DNA of 44,373 nt from Oligoflexales bacterium (GCA_013215275.1 JABSRF010000007.1:1-44373), one strand, 5' to 3'; numbered from the stretch's first letter, positions 34,307-43,649 are shown. The notes: generated by a model not told the origin, from the letters alone. Program-made: numbers and translations.

Positions 34307-35245
34307 TTACTGAGTCTCTACCAGTTCCCCAATACAAGATATTGGCATGTATACCCATTGGTAAGGCCCTGCACTATGACACTCAAGCACTCCTGAAGCA
34401 GGATCATTTTCATGACCGTCCAGACGATATTGGCATTTTCCACGCGAGCCCTGAGGGCTGTCAGCACCTAAAAGAACGTTGTTGGTAGGCAGTGAATAAG
34501 CATTGCGGGGGTGCATTTGCCATGTGGATTCAATCGTGTTGGGATCTTCTTCTATTTCATCCGGAACTGTTTTAGTACCCGTTTGCTCTTCCTGTTCTTT
34601 TTTGGCTTTTGCCTTAGCAATCTTAGCGAAACTACTCGCGAACTCGCTCTGCTGCACATATAGATTGGGTTTTCCCCTTTTGGGTTGTGCTACAAGTCTA
34701 TCGCTTGCTGGTATTCTGATCGTCCAATCTCCTTGATAGAAAAAAGACAAAATAATTTGGCGGTCTGTTTTGCTTCTCTTTTTTACCCTACAGGATTTAA
34801 CGACCAAATCTCGCGAAGGGCCCGGCCAAACCATCTTATGATCGACCACTCGGCCTATTCTATATGAGGTTTTCCAGGTCATCTGTGTTCCGAAGTCATT
34901 TGGCCCGGTAATAATCGTCCATGTGATTTCTCCCTTTCCGTTAATATCTGCAAGCTTAAAGGGAACTTTTTTTGCAGAGCAAACACGATAGCCAGGCCTA
35001 TTGGGGTTAACCCTAATGGTGAAGCAATGACCCTTTGGTGGGCTTACTGTGATATACCCCTTCATTAGATGGGGCTTGTTTAAATACTTTCTTTCTCGAA
35101 TCTCATGAGGGTCGATTTCAACGGTCTGCCGATAGCTTGGTTTAAAATATGAGCTGAGCACTCTTCGCCTAGCTGCACTGGGCACTGCATCATCAAACAA
35201 AGAGTTACTTGATATGAGGATAGCTTGAGCGAGCAATAATCGCAT
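34307..35245 (-). CDS. Exported hypothetical protein, 312 aa
   Basis: The N-terminus RLLLAQAILIS followed by a polar region could be a short signal peptide, though weak. The body is beta-rich with many Arg/Lys and four to five Cys (for example KGHCFTIRVN, RVCSAK, KSCRVKKR, GKCQYRL), compatible with a periplasmic or surface disulphide protein. A disordered, Lys/Glu-rich linker lies at about 205-235. No domain is recognised. The ATG has no SD and lies 41 bp inside the end of the upstream TolB-like gene, so translation is likely coupled and the exact start is uncertain. Confidence 0.65.
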   Translation of the reverse strand: MRLLLAQAILISSNSLFDDAVPSAARRRVLSSYFKPSYRQTVEIDPHEIRERKYLNKPHLMKGYITVSPPKGHCFTIRVNPNRPGYRVCSAKKVPFKLADINGKGEITWTIITGPNDFGTQMTWKTSYRIGRVVDHKMVWPGPSRDLVVKSCRVKKRSKTDRQIILSFFYQGDWTIRIPASDRLVAQPKRGKPNLYVQQSEFASSFAKIAKAKAKKEQEEQTGTKTVPDEIEEDPNTIESTWQMHPRNAYSLPTNNVLLGADSPQGSRGKCQYRLDGHENDPASGVLECHSAGPYQWVYMPISCIGELVETQ

Positions 35246-36203
35246 TGGTGAAGTCCATCATATAAATGTCGCTAGTATTTTTTACTGTATACAGAATCAG
35301 CTTTCCTTGAGGGTGCCAGATAGGCCACATTTCGTCGCTGTGCTGTGAATGAGTGATCCATCGACTTTGACCTTTGCTGTTACTGACACGTAAGTCATAG
35401 CGACTAACCACTTTCCCAAGCATTCGAGCGCCAGAATAAACCAATATTTTCTTGCTTGGATGCCAATGGGGGTGCTTTCCATAGCCGAGAATCTTGGGCT
35501 CGGTTCCCTCATGGCTTACATAGAGAAGGCCCTTTTTAGTGTTCCAGGCAATGCTTCGCCCATCAGGTGAAATGGCAAAGGCTTCGATCGGACTTCCATC
35601 ATCTTCCAATTTTGACATGATGCTGACCCCTTTTAGCATCCATAAGACGCCATTTTGAGTCACGCACCAATGACCTTTTTGTGAACGGATGAATAACTGC
35701 CATTTAGCGAGTCGGCTTCCAGGGTATACGATTTGATGAACATGTAGCTTTGTTGATGACATGGTTCTGATTTTAAGATCCATAGGGTCTAAGGTAATGT
35801 ACCCTGTAGGTTTTGAAATTCTCTCGATTTCAATGCTTTTTCTTAGCCTACTATCATAGGCCTTGATCGTGCTTTCGACTCCTGAGGAGCCCTGTTTTTG
35901 CTTAAGCTCTCGATAAAAAAGCCGGTAGCCATGAGGTGCCCAGAAAAATGAAGAGCCCACTTGAGCCTTGCTGACTAAAAATATCTTCTTATTTTTTATC
36001 TCTAAAATTTTAAGGGACTTTTTTTTGTTAAGAGTTTGCTCTATATAAGCTAGGTAAGCAGCTTTAGGTGAGATACGTAGATGACTGATTTGATTTTTAA
36101 AGCGAAAGATGGGAGTGCTTTTACTTTTTCTGGCTTCGCTTACACTTGATGACCCAAAGAAAATGATCATAAGAAAGGGAATAAACCATCTAAGATTGTT
36201 CAT
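35205..36203 (-). CDS. TolB-like beta-propeller exported protein
   Basis: About 332 aa. The signal peptide is FIPFLMIIFFGSSSVSEA. Repeats of the PD40/TolB type are visible: RISPKAAYLAYIE, FAISPDGRSIAWNT, HWHPSKKILVYS and PIWHPQGKLILYTV, enough for a partial or six-bladed propeller. TolB-type propellers in the periplasm bind Pal or act as scaffolds; here no Tol-Pal genes are nearby. The ATG at 36203 has AGGAA six bases upstream, so it is preferred to the in-frame TTG at 36209. A TATAAT box lies at 36245-36250 upstream on this strand, with a poor -35. Confidence 0.78.
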   Translation of the reverse strand: MNNLRWFIPFLMIIFFGSSSVSEARKSKSTPIFRFKNQISHLRISPKAAYLAYIEQTLNKKKSLKILEIKNKKIFLVSKAQVGSSFFWAPHGYRLFYRELKQKQGSSGVESTIKAYDSRLRKSIEIERISKPTGYITLDPMDLKIRTMSSTKLHVHQIVYPGSRLAKWQLFIRSQKGHWCVTQNGVLWMLKGVSIMSKLEDDGSPIEAFAISPDGRSIAWNTKKGLLYVSHEGTEPKILGYGKHPHWHPSKKILVYSGARMLGKVVSRYDLRVSNSKGQSRWITHSQHSDEMWPIWHPQGKLILYTVKNTSDIYMMDFTNAIIARSSYPHIK

Positions 36204-36368
36204 CAGCAATTCCTAGTTGAAAGCAATGCACTTATTTACATGATATTATACCTATTACAAAGGCATCTTAGAAAATTTTTTCTCAAGTTTTGTCTTGATA
36301 TTACGATATGTTTTCTGGGTCTGCTTATCTAGAGTGGTGACAATGTAGCTTGTGAGGATATATAACTT

Positions 36369-36740
36369 ATGAATATTAATCATAATCTAATGGTTTTAAC
36401 CATTTTCATTGCCTCCTTTATGTACCAACCAGGCTCATTGTTTGCTTTGGGTTCTCATGAAGCCAATCAAGAAATTATTTCCCAGCAAAACCATGGTCAA
36501 ATGATACTCCTTGCTCAAAAATCCCGTAAAAAGCGTCTTTCAGCTGAGGGTAAAATCAGAAAGACTGGCGATAAAACTGTGATTGACTTTGAGTCTGTCG
36601 ACATTGTTGGTGACCGTCGTACTCCAATTGGTTCGATGATTAACCAAAGTAGAGCAGAGAAAGATTATGATTTTGTAAAGATCAGACTCAGGTGGCACCC
36701 TGAAATGAAAAAGTCTGCCTCCAGTTTAGATACTCAATAA
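36369..36740 (+). CDS. Small exported hypothetical protein, 123 aa
   Basis: An N-terminal signal (LMVLTIFIASFMYQPGSLFA) precedes about 95 mature residues that start disordered and Lys-rich, then form a compact KTVIDFESVDIVGDRRTPIG segment and a DYDFVKIRLRWHPEM end. That pattern resembles C-terminal modules seen in other exported deltaproteobacterial proteins, but I cannot name a family. GAGG lies upstream of the ATG at about nine bases. The last 7 bp overlap tail to tail with the thioredoxin-like gene. Confidence 0.7.
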   Translation: MNINHNLMVLTIFIASFMYQPGSLFALGSHEANQEIISQQNHGQMILLAQKSRKKRLSAEGKIRKTGDKTVIDFESVDIVGDRRTPIGSMINQSRAEKDYDFVKIRLRWHPEMKKSASSLDTQ

Positions 36741-37300
36741 GCCGTCAGAAAAGAAATCACTTCATCAATTTTTTTCAGTTCCTTCGGGGTTGCTTTTAAG
36801 TATCGTGCTAAAAGCCAACCGTGCCTGTCACCTATGTACACACTTGGTAACTCGGGGTTGTGGTACGACTTAAGTATGTCGTGAGAAGCAATAATTGCAG
36901 AATCAATCTTGAACGCTTTAGCGAACCCGAGCGCATCAGCTTTGAGGTCATGTGAAAAAATATAAGTAAATCGAGTATGCCTTTTGTTGTATTTTTTATC
37001 TAAATCTTGGATATATCCAATTAGTTGCTGGCACTGAACACACCAGGAGGCAATGAACACAATGACATCAAGCACACCTCGCTTTGGACTTTGTTTGATA
37101 GCTTTGCCATTTAGATCCTGACCTTCTATGGTTGGTAAAGGAACCCAGTTATGAACGTAGTGTCTGGTTTCAATAAAGCTATCAGCTTCGGAGCTTTTCA
37201 CCTTCTGCTCTTTTTTCTCTTCAGCAAGTGCAATGACTCCATTTGTGCTAAAAAGGGTCGTTAGCAGAGCAAAAACTACAGTTTTTGGTAGGCATAACAA
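36734..37300 (-). CDS. Exported thioredoxin-like (TlpA/ResA type) protein
   Basis: 188 aa. A signal peptide (KTVVFALLTTLFSTNGVIALA) is followed by a thioredoxin-fold domain with the active site WCVQC (Cys87 and Cys90) after the VFIAS strand, and PSVYIGDRHG as the cis-Pro region (PELPSVY). A periplasmic thiol-disulphide role is likely (reductase, or cytochrome c/disulphide maturation), but no partner gene is here. The start codon is TTG at 37300, with AAGGAGG nine bases upstream; an ATG nearby is in the wrong frame. It is convergent with the small exported protein. Confidence 0.85.
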   Translation of the reverse strand: MLCLPKTVVFALLTTLFSTNGVIALAEEKKEQKVKSSEADSFIETRHYVHNWVPLPTIEGQDLNGKAIKQSPKRGVLDVIVFIASWCVQCQQLIGYIQDLDKKYNKRHTRFTYIFSHDLKADALGFAKAFKIDSAIIASHDILKSYHNPELPSVYIGDRHGWLLARYLKATPKELKKIDEVISFLTAY

Positions 37301-37400
37301 GAGATATTTCCTCCTTAATAACTATTGTACAATAGAAAAGATTGATGGAAATAAGAGCAAAAACCTGAGCTGGTATGGCTCAGACATTTCAAGGAAAATC

Positions 37401-38657
37401 ATGGAAAGTAGCGAGACTGAAGAGAATCAGAAGCAAAAAATTGCCCAGCATTGGAGTTTTCCTTGGTCAATTATGGATGTTTTGATTGGAGGAAAGTCTT
37501 CAATTGATTTACTAGAACTAAGCATAGAGTCAGAGAAAGATGCACAACTTTTTTTAGAAAGCTACGGTTATTTTCCTGCTTCTGGCAAAGATAGGAAAAA
37601 AATGCATTCAGTTCTAGTTGAGTCATTGTATTTTATTGAAAAATTTCTTATGCCAAAAGAGTGGAGTCATGGTCTTGTTCCCCCTGATGAAGTTTTGCTT
37701 TGTGAAGATCCAACGAAACTCCTTCTTTACGCATCACCAAAGCGAAATGATAGCTCCCATGAAAGCAAAGTTAAGCAAGCTTGGGCCTGCGCGACTTTGA
37801 AAGTTATGCACACGATTTCTCACCTAGATGACCTTCATAGACTAAATAATATACAAGAAGCAAGGTCACAGATCATGGGGCGTTTTCAAAAAGCGTTGTT
37901 CCGAGATAAGGCTGGAAAGTTATGGTTTGGTGATGAAAAAAGTTATATCGAGTTAGCAAGGGTTGATTGGAAACCCTATAAATCACGTAATTCCATGATC
38001 CTAAAGCTGCTTCATAAGCCGGCAAACGTAGCCGAAACTATTTTTGACTTACTTGGGGTACGAATTATTACAAAAAATCTTAGCGAAACCCTGGTGGCTG
38101 TTAAGTTTTTACGGCAGTTTTATTTGGTAGATTTTGCAAATATTCATCCTTCTAGGTCTCGGAATAACTTAATCGATGTTGATCAATTTCATATGCATAT
38201 TGAGACTTTGAAGCAGATGCTAATCAACGGAAACATTAATATTGAGGGTTTTGAAGGGATGGTCAAAAAACTAGATACCCCAGTAAATCTGAGAAAAAAG
38301 ACGAGTAACCCCCATTCATCCAGTCACTACCGCTCGATTCAGTTAACCTGTCGGCAAAGGGTTCGTTACTTAGACCCCTATACAACCTGGCAAGAAAAAC
38401 TAAACTATTATTTAAAGGAGCATAATATATCTTCCGAAAATAAGCAGGTCATCTCTGAGTTCTTGCACTTTGCATCTCATTGGAATCATGCAGAGAAACA
38501 TAAGGAAATCTCGATTTTCTTCCCCTTTGAAGTTCAGATTATGGACGAGGAAGCCGCACACACCATTGAGCAAGGTGAGGCCTCTCATGATCGGTACAAG
38601 CGGGCTCAAATTAGGACAGCAAGAAGGAGGATTCTATCAAAAGTCTTAAACCTGTGA
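37401..38657 (+). CDS. RelA/SpoT-like nucleotidyltransferase-fold protein
   Basis: About 418 aa, cytoplasmic. The RelA/SpoT synthetase signature can be followed: WKPYKSRNSMILKLL, then ETIFDLLGVRIIT with the catalytic-type Asp, HYRSIQLTC (the Tyr of the G-loop), and FEVQIMDEEAAHTIEQGEASHDRYKRA, matching EVQIRT...AE.G.AAH..YK. The Arg of QIRT is Met here. An insert of about 100 residues splits the core between RII and YRS. No HD hydrolase, TGS or ACT domain is present. This may be the family that I know as TIGR04552, of unknown function. The start at 37401 has AAGGA five bases upstream; the frame extends to 37233 over the opposite gene but that part is unlikely. It lies 89 bp before lon. Confidence 0.8.
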   Translation: MESSETEENQKQKIAQHWSFPWSIMDVLIGGKSSIDLLELSIESEKDAQLFLESYGYFPASGKDRKKMHSVLVESLYFIEKFLMPKEWSHGLVPPDEVLLCEDPTKLLLYASPKRNDSSHESKVKQAWACATLKVMHTISHLDDLHRLNNIQEARSQIMGRFQKALFRDKAGKLWFGDEKSYIELARVDWKPYKSRNSMILKLLHKPANVAETIFDLLGVRIITKNLSETLVAVKFLRQFYLVDFANIHPSRSRNNLIDVDQFHMHIETLKQMLINGNINIEGFEGMVKKLDTPVNLRKKTSNPHSSSHYRSIQLTCRQRVRYLDPYTTWQEKLNYYLKEHNISSENKQVISEFLHFASHWNHAEKHKEISIFFPFEVQIMDEEAAHTIEQGEASHDRYKRAQIRTARRRILSKVLNL

Positions 38658-38746
38658 TAGCTTACTCTATTACCTGTTGTTTTTGTAGGATAAATCAAGG
38701 GATTACTTGCCTAAACCTCATGAATTGATTACTCTCCACTTTTAGT

Positions 38747-41299
38747 ATGCCGGTTTTAGTTCATTCCAAAAAAAACACAAGGCTAGCGTGTAAGCATATG
38801 AGAAAAAACAAAAATCAACAAAATGTGCTCGAAGCAAATGAAGCGAAACAGCTGGAACAGAAGTCAGGCTTTCCACTCTTGTTGCTGCCGAAGCAGGTTT
38901 TTTTTCCGGAGAATATCATTCCCATCACCTCCCTGAAAGGCCTAAGCCCGCGAGATTTGCAAAAGGCTAAAGCTGGCGCGTTGAGGTTCGGAGTGGTGAC
39001 AGACTTGAGCCGGCCTAAAAAGAAACTCAAACAGATGTCAGGTTATGGAACGGAAGCAATGGTAACTGCCCTGATCAAATTGCCCAATGGAGAAATGGGA
39101 GCAATGATTAAGGGCCTTCGTCGCTTTATGATCCATAAAGCTGAGGAGAATAAGTATGGCTTAGCTGGTAAGGTAAGCTTTCTTGCCGATAAGGGTTATG
39201 AGCTAAAAGGAGAGCTTCCAGCTTTGCTCCAAGCATTTAAGGCTTTGGTGGTGAAGTTCTTAAAGTACCAGCCAAATATGAGTCAGGAAGCAGCAGCACA
39301 GATTTTTACGACTGATGATGCATCTCAGCTTAGTTTTCTAGTAGCGCCTCATTTATCACTCTCGGTGAAAGAAAAACTGAAACTTCTTTCTTGTTTTGAT
39401 TTCGAGCAAAGGATCAAGAATCTTACCCAGATCCTTGGAAAAGAGATTGAGCTGCTTGGGCTATCGTCCCGTATCCAAGAGCGGGTAAAGGATGGGGTTC
39501 ATGACAATATGCGCCGCAATTACCTGAGAGAGCAGATCCAAGTTATCAAAAAAGAACTAGGCGATTTGGGAGCCCCAGAAGGCGATGATATTGCAGCTTT
39601 GAAGCGTTCTCTTGAAAAACTGAAGCTCCCTGAAAAGGTTCTTGAAACGGCAAATCGAGAGATTGACCGACTTGCAATGATGCCTTCAGGCTCACCTGAG
39701 TATATGATCTCGTGGACATTCTTAAATTGGATTAAGGACCTTCCTTGGGGCCTTAAGGACGAAGAAGATAAAGCTGAACCAATTGACCTTAAAAAAGCTA
39801 ATCAAATCCTTGATCAGCATCATTATGGCTTGCCCAAAATCAAGGAGAGAGTGTTGGAGTTTATTGCTCTTCTCCAGCATCGTGGTGAGGTTTCTGGTCA
39901 AATTCTTCTACTTTCAGGACCTCCGGGGGTAGGAAAGACTTCTTTGGGTAAATCAATAGCCTCTGCTCTCGATAGACCATTCGTAAGAGTTTCTTTAGGA
40001 GGGGTCAAGGATGAAGCCGAAATAAGGGGGCATCGTCGCACTTATATTGGTTCCATGCCTGGAAAAATCATTCAAGCAATGAAGGATGCAGGTACTTGCA
40101 AGCCAGTGATCCTTCTTGATGAGATCGACAAGGCTGGAAAAGATGGGATGAGAGACCTTTCCTCCGCACTGCTCGAAGTATTAGATCCTGAACAGAACCA
40201 GTCTTTTACTGATCATTACCTTGGCTTTCCATTTGATCTGTCTGAAGTGCTTTTTATTGCAACGGCAAACTCTCTAAGAGAATTAAGTGCTCCATTACTA
40301 GATCGGATGGAAGTTTTGGAGCTTTCGGGATACACCGAAAAAGAAAAAATCAACATTGCGAACCGTCATTTGCTTCCACAAATTCGCGATGACTTTTCAT
40401 TGAGTGAAAAGAATTTCAATTTGGAACAGACCGTTTTACCTTTGATTATCCGTTACTACACTCGGGAAGCCGGTGTGCGCCAGCTAGGGAGAAGCTTAAG
40501 CACAATTGGTCGCAAGGTGGTTAGGGGAATTGTTGAAAACCCAGGGTCGACTAGTGATGCTACCGTGAAGTCAAAGGACTTAGTCAGTTACCTAGGGAAC
40601 CCAAAGTATTTCGCTGAGCCAATCGAAAAGAATGTGCCTCCAGGAGTTGCTATAGGATTAGCTTACACCACAGTCGGAGGGGATATTCTCTATATTGAAT
40701 CGAGAAAAAATGAATCCAAAAACTCTGGTGGTAGCCTTGTGCTAACAGGTAGCCTTGGAAAGGTTATGCAGGAGAGTGCTCAGACGGTATTCTCTTTTCT
40801 CCTCTCTCATGCTGAGTTTCTTGGAATTGACCGTAAAGAAGTGCTTGATAATAAGGTGCATATTCATCTTCCTGATGGAGCGACCCCTAAAGATGGTCCG
40901 AGTGCAGGGGTAGCGCTTTTATGTGCTGTTGCTAGTTTATTTAATGGTAGGAGTGTAAGAGCTTCCTTGGCTATGACAGGGGAGATAACTCTGAGAGGAC
41001 AAGTCTTGCCTGTTGGGGGCATCAAGGAAAAGCTTCTTGCTGCACATCGTTACGGTCGCAAAGAAGTGATCATTCCAGCAGCGAACTGGATGGACCTTGA
41101 GGAAATTCCTGATGAAGTATTAGGTGACCTTAAGCTGTTTCCAGTTCAGACAATGGTTGAAGTATTGCTGATAGCTCATCTGATAGAGCCAGCAAGTGAA
41201 GAAGCAGCCCCATCTCCGAAGATTTTTGAAAGAAATAAACTTAGGAATCAATTTTCATTTCCTGAGATGCCTGCAGATTCCAGCTGGCAGTACCAATAG
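38747..41299 (+). CDS. lon: ATP-dependent protease Lon
   Basis: 850 aa soluble AAA+ protease. The N-domain (about 40-240) and coiled coil precede the AAA+ module: Walker A GPPGVGKT (391-398), Walker B VILLDEIDK (454-462) and sensor regions. The protease domain has the catalytic Ser719 in PKDGPSAG and Lys762 in GGIKEKLL, 43 residues apart as in E. coli. The C-terminus is an extra 25 residues ending in SSWQYQ. The first ATG lacks an SD; the next one (38798) is an alternative. It ends 10 bp before the cysteine desulfurase ATG, so the two are co-transcribed. Confidence 0.97.
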   Translation: MPVLVHSKKNTRLACKHMRKNKNQQNVLEANEAKQLEQKSGFPLLLLPKQVFFPENIIPITSLKGLSPRDLQKAKAGALRFGVVTDLSRPKKKLKQMSGYGTEAMVTALIKLPNGEMGAMIKGLRRFMIHKAEENKYGLAGKVSFLADKGYELKGELPALLQAFKALVVKFLKYQPNMSQEAAAQIFTTDDASQLSFLVAPHLSLSVKEKLKLLSCFDFEQRIKNLTQILGKEIELLGLSSRIQERVKDGVHDNMRRNYLREQIQVIKKELGDLGAPEGDDIAALKRSLEKLKLPEKVLETANREIDRLAMMPSGSPEYMISWTFLNWIKDLPWGLKDEEDKAEPIDLKKANQILDQHHYGLPKIKERVLEFIALLQHRGEVSGQILLLSGPPGVGKTSLGKSIASALDRPFVRVSLGGVKDEAEIRGHRRTYIGSMPGKIIQAMKDAGTCKPVILLDEIDKAGKDGMRDLSSALLEVLDPEQNQSFTDHYLGFPFDLSEVLFIATANSLRELSAPLLDRMEVLELSGYTEKEKINIANRHLLPQIRDDFSLSEKNFNLEQTVLPLIIRYYTREAGVRQLGRSLSTIGRKVVRGIVENPGSTSDATVKSKDLVSYLGNPKYFAEPIEKNVPPGVAIGLAYTTVGGDILYIESRKNESKNSGGSLVLTGSLGKVMQESAQTVFSFLLSHAEFLGIDRKEVLDNKVHIHLPDGATPKDGPSAGVALLCAVASLFNGRSVRASLAMTGEITLRGQVLPVGGIKEKLLAAHRYGRKEVIIPAANWMDLEEIPDEVLGDLKLFPVQTMVEVLLIAHLIEPASEEAAPSPKIFERNKLRNQFSFPEMPADSSWQYQ

Positions 41300-41309
41300 G
41301 GAACAGAGG

Positions 41310-42464
41310 ATGAAGCTCGTTTACGCAGATTTTAATGCAACCTACCCATGCTCTGATACCCACCTTGATATGGTTGCTCGGGTGATGAAGAAAACTCAAG
41401 GTAATCCTTCTAGCATTCACCATTTTGGTCGAGAAGCTAAGCTGATGTTGGAAGAAGCAAGGGGGCAGGTAGCGAGCTTATTTGGAGCTACTAGGCAGTC
41501 CCTTCTTTTTACATCTGGTGCAACCGAGGCTAATAATTTAGCCATTCAGGGTTATTTTAAGCGTTTTAGTAAAGATCCTAAGGCTACTGACAAACCTCAT
41601 ATGATTATCACAGCCGGGGAGCATCCATCGATCACCCAGCCTGCTGAGTGGCTGAGAGACCTTGGTGTGATAAGCCTGACACAGGTCCCTTTGACTTGCG
41701 AGGGTACGGTTGATAAGGATGCCTTGTTGGCAGCAATTACTGATAGCACAGTGTTTGTGAGCATCATTTATGCCAGCAATGAAACAGGCATCATTAATCT
41801 TGCAGAAGAACTCACTAAAGAAATAAAGCAGAAAAAGCCTTCAATCCATGTGCATATGGATGCGGTCCAAGCTTTAGGAAAGCTAGACACCTCTTGGATT
41901 GGTTCGTCGCAACTAGACAGTGCGTCAGCATCTGCTCACAAAATTGGTGGGCTCAAAGGAATAGGGTGCCTCTACTTAAAGCCTGGCTCAGCATTGGATG
42001 CCCTGGTCGTGGGTGGAGGGCAGGAGCAGAGGCTTAGGTCTGGAACTGAAAATATGCCGGGCTTAGTCTCTTTTGGACTACGTGCCCGAGAAATCTTAGC
42101 TAGCCCCGATTGGCTGCAAGGCTGTAGAAAAGTGCGTGATCACTTTGTAGAACAGCTCAAACAAATCCCAGGTGCTTGTATTCATGGGGATTTGGCTCAT
42201 AGTTTGCCTAATACGGTAAATTTTCATATCGAGAGCCTAGGGGGAGATGTTTTGATGCTGCAATTTGATATGAACGGAGTAGCCGTTTCAAGCGGTAGTG
42301 CCTGCTCTTCTGGGGTTGGCTCACCTAGTCCTGTTCTCTTGGGGATGGGTTACTCTGAATGGGTTGCCCTCAACTCGGTTAGGGTTAGTTTTGGGGCAGG
42401 TAGCACCGTTGATGACTCAGAGCACATACTTGCTGTAATCAAGCAAGCTGTGGGAGGCTCATAG
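41310..42464 (+). CDS. Cysteine desulfurase, NifS/IscS class
   Basis: 384 aa PLP enzyme that releases sulfur from cysteine for Fe-S clusters or thio-modified tRNA. The N-terminal YADFNATYP is typical, GEHPS carries the His, and the Schiff-base Lys211 lies in SASAHKIGG. The active-site Cys332 lies in SSGSACSSG. The ATG at 41310 with AGAGG just upstream is preferred to the longer frame starting inside lon. No IscU or IscR genes are beside it, so it could serve tRNA thiolation or be the housekeeping sulfur donor. The tRNA-Ile2-like gene upstream is not evidence for either. Confidence 0.95.
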   Translation: MKLVYADFNATYPCSDTHLDMVARVMKKTQGNPSSIHHFGREAKLMLEEARGQVASLFGATRQSLLFTSGATEANNLAIQGYFKRFSKDPKATDKPHMIITAGEHPSITQPAEWLRDLGVISLTQVPLTCEGTVDKDALLAAITDSTVFVSIIYASNETGIINLAEELTKEIKQKKPSIHVHMDAVQALGKLDTSWIGSSQLDSASASAHKIGGLKGIGCLYLKPGSALDALVVGGGQEQRLRSGTENMPGLVSFGLRAREILASPDWLQGCRKVRDHFVEQLKQIPGACIHGDLAHSLPNTVNFHIESLGGDVLMLQFDMNGVAVSSGSACSSGVGSPSPVLLGMGYSEWVALNSVRVSFGAGSTVDDSEHILAVIKQAVGGS

Positions 42465-42773
42465 TCATCAACGGTAGCCATGGACTTGACCTACTCTCAC
42501 CGAAGTAAGAATAGTTTACAAAGAAATTGAATAGATAGTTTAATGACAGGAACCTCACCGCGATTACAGCGCCGCTTGAAAATCCAACTTCCTCCTCTAG
42601 TATTTGGAATTTTTCAAGTAATTGACACATCGCACAAGCTTCCCAGTGTGAAAAGTATTTTTTAATTGCTAATATGGAGCATTCTTTCCAAAATACTTAT
42701 TGCATGCAGCCATACTTTGTTTATCAATTTCAAAAACAGGATTCGGTGGTATGTAAAAAAACTTTAAATTAAA
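42465..42773. other. Long intergenic region with no recognised gene
   Basis: The 390-bp gap between the desulfurase and the inositol-phosphatase gene holds no supported coding sequence in its first 309 bp. A 63-codon minus-strand frame there (42439-42630) overlaps the desulfurase end and has no SD. I see no tRNA, terminator hairpin or repeat. The last part of the gap carries the promoter below. Confidence 0.6.
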
Positions 42774-42802
42774 TTCACATGAACTTTATTTAGTTTTATA
42801 AT
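42774..42802 (+). promoter_or_regulatory. Predicted promoter of the inositol monophosphatase gene
   Basis: TTCACA (42774-42779) and TATAAT (42797-42802) are separated by 17 bases, 5 of 6 and 6 of 6 matches to the sigma-70 consensus. The predicted start is about 45 bases before the ATG. Confidence 0.65.
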
Positions 42803-42854
42803 TGTAGAGAGTTGAAAGTCGTTTCTCTATTTCTTTTCCATCTGGGGTGCGCTT

Positions 42855-43649
42855 ATGTATGAAATTTCCACAATGCTAGAAGATGTAAAGTCATGGTGCG
42901 AAGAAGTTGGAGCCTATCAAGTAGAGCTATTTCGCAGTAATGATTTAGACATTAAGACCAAGTCATCAGAGTCTGATTTGGTCACGAAAGTCGATAAACA
43001 GTCTGAAAAGATGATCCTTGCTCATATTGAGTCCAAGTATCCTAAATCAAAAATCATCGCAGAAGAGTCCGGAGTGAGTGGTGTAGACTCAGAGTTTACT
43101 TGGGTGATCGACCCACTTGATGGAACCAATAACTTTGCTAGTGGCCTGCCTATTTTTGCGATTTCTATAGGCCTTTATCAGAATGGTAGCCCTGTATTAG
43201 GTGTTGTATATGCTCCTTATCTGAAGGAAATGTATTATGCCAGTAAGGGGCAGGGAGCATACCTGAACGGCAAGAAACTAGAAATTAGCGCTAAGAACGA
43301 ACTGAAGCATTGCATGGTCGGAACTGGTTTTCCATATGATAAAGCTCATGCCAAGTTGAATAATCTAGATTATTTCAACAATATGCTCCCACAAGTGCGG
43401 GGGATTAGAAGATACGGAGCCGCAGCTTATGACCTGTGCTTGGTTGCTTCTGCTTGCCTTGATGCTTACTGGGAAATGTGTTTGCAAGAGTGGGACATTG
43501 CAGCTGGGGTCCTGATTGTCGAGGAAGCTGGTGGCAAAGTAATCCACTTCCGTGAAGATCGAGATTTTTCCATTATAGCAGCCAACCCTCAAATTGCTGA
43601 GTCAATCACTGGTGAGCATAAGAAAATTGATTTGCAGCGAGAAAAATAG
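42855..43649 (+). CDS. Inositol monophosphatase family protein (SuhB-like)
   Basis: 264 aa. The metal-binding motifs are VIDPLDGTNNF (about 83-93) and EWDIAAGVLIVEEAGG near the C-terminus; EESG (about residue 70) supplies the first Glu. It hydrolyses inositol-1-phosphate or related sugar/nucleotide phosphates with magnesium. SuhB also joins the rRNA antitermination complex in E. coli, but that is not shown here. GGGG about seven bases before the ATG and the good promoter upstream suggest independent expression. Confidence 0.94.
   Translation: MYEISTMLEDVKSWCEEVGAYQVELFRSNDLDIKTKSSESDLVTKVDKQSEKMILAHIESKYPKSKIIAEESGVSGVDSEFTWVIDPLDGTNNFASGLPIFAISIGLYQNGSPVLGVVYAPYLKEMYYASKGQGAYLNGKKLEISAKNELKHCMVGTGFPYDKAHAKLNNLDYFNNMLPQVRGIRRYGAAAYDLCLVASACLDAYWEMCLQEWDIAAGVLIVEEAGGKVIHFREDRDFSIIAANPQIAESITGEHKKIDLQREK

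Noticed and set aside
37233-37400. N-terminal extension of the RelA/SpoT-like protein
   Set aside because: It lies over the signal peptide of the opposite thioredoxin-like gene, has no SD, and a well-placed SD precedes the ATG at 37401.
41196-41309. N-terminal extension of the cysteine desulfurase inside lon
   Set aside because: The family starts at YADFNAT; an SD precedes the ATG at 41310 and the extension lies wholly in the lon frame.
42439-42630. 63-codon minus-strand frame after the cysteine desulfurase gene
   Set aside because: No SD, it overlaps the end of the desulfurase gene, and the composition is not protein-like.
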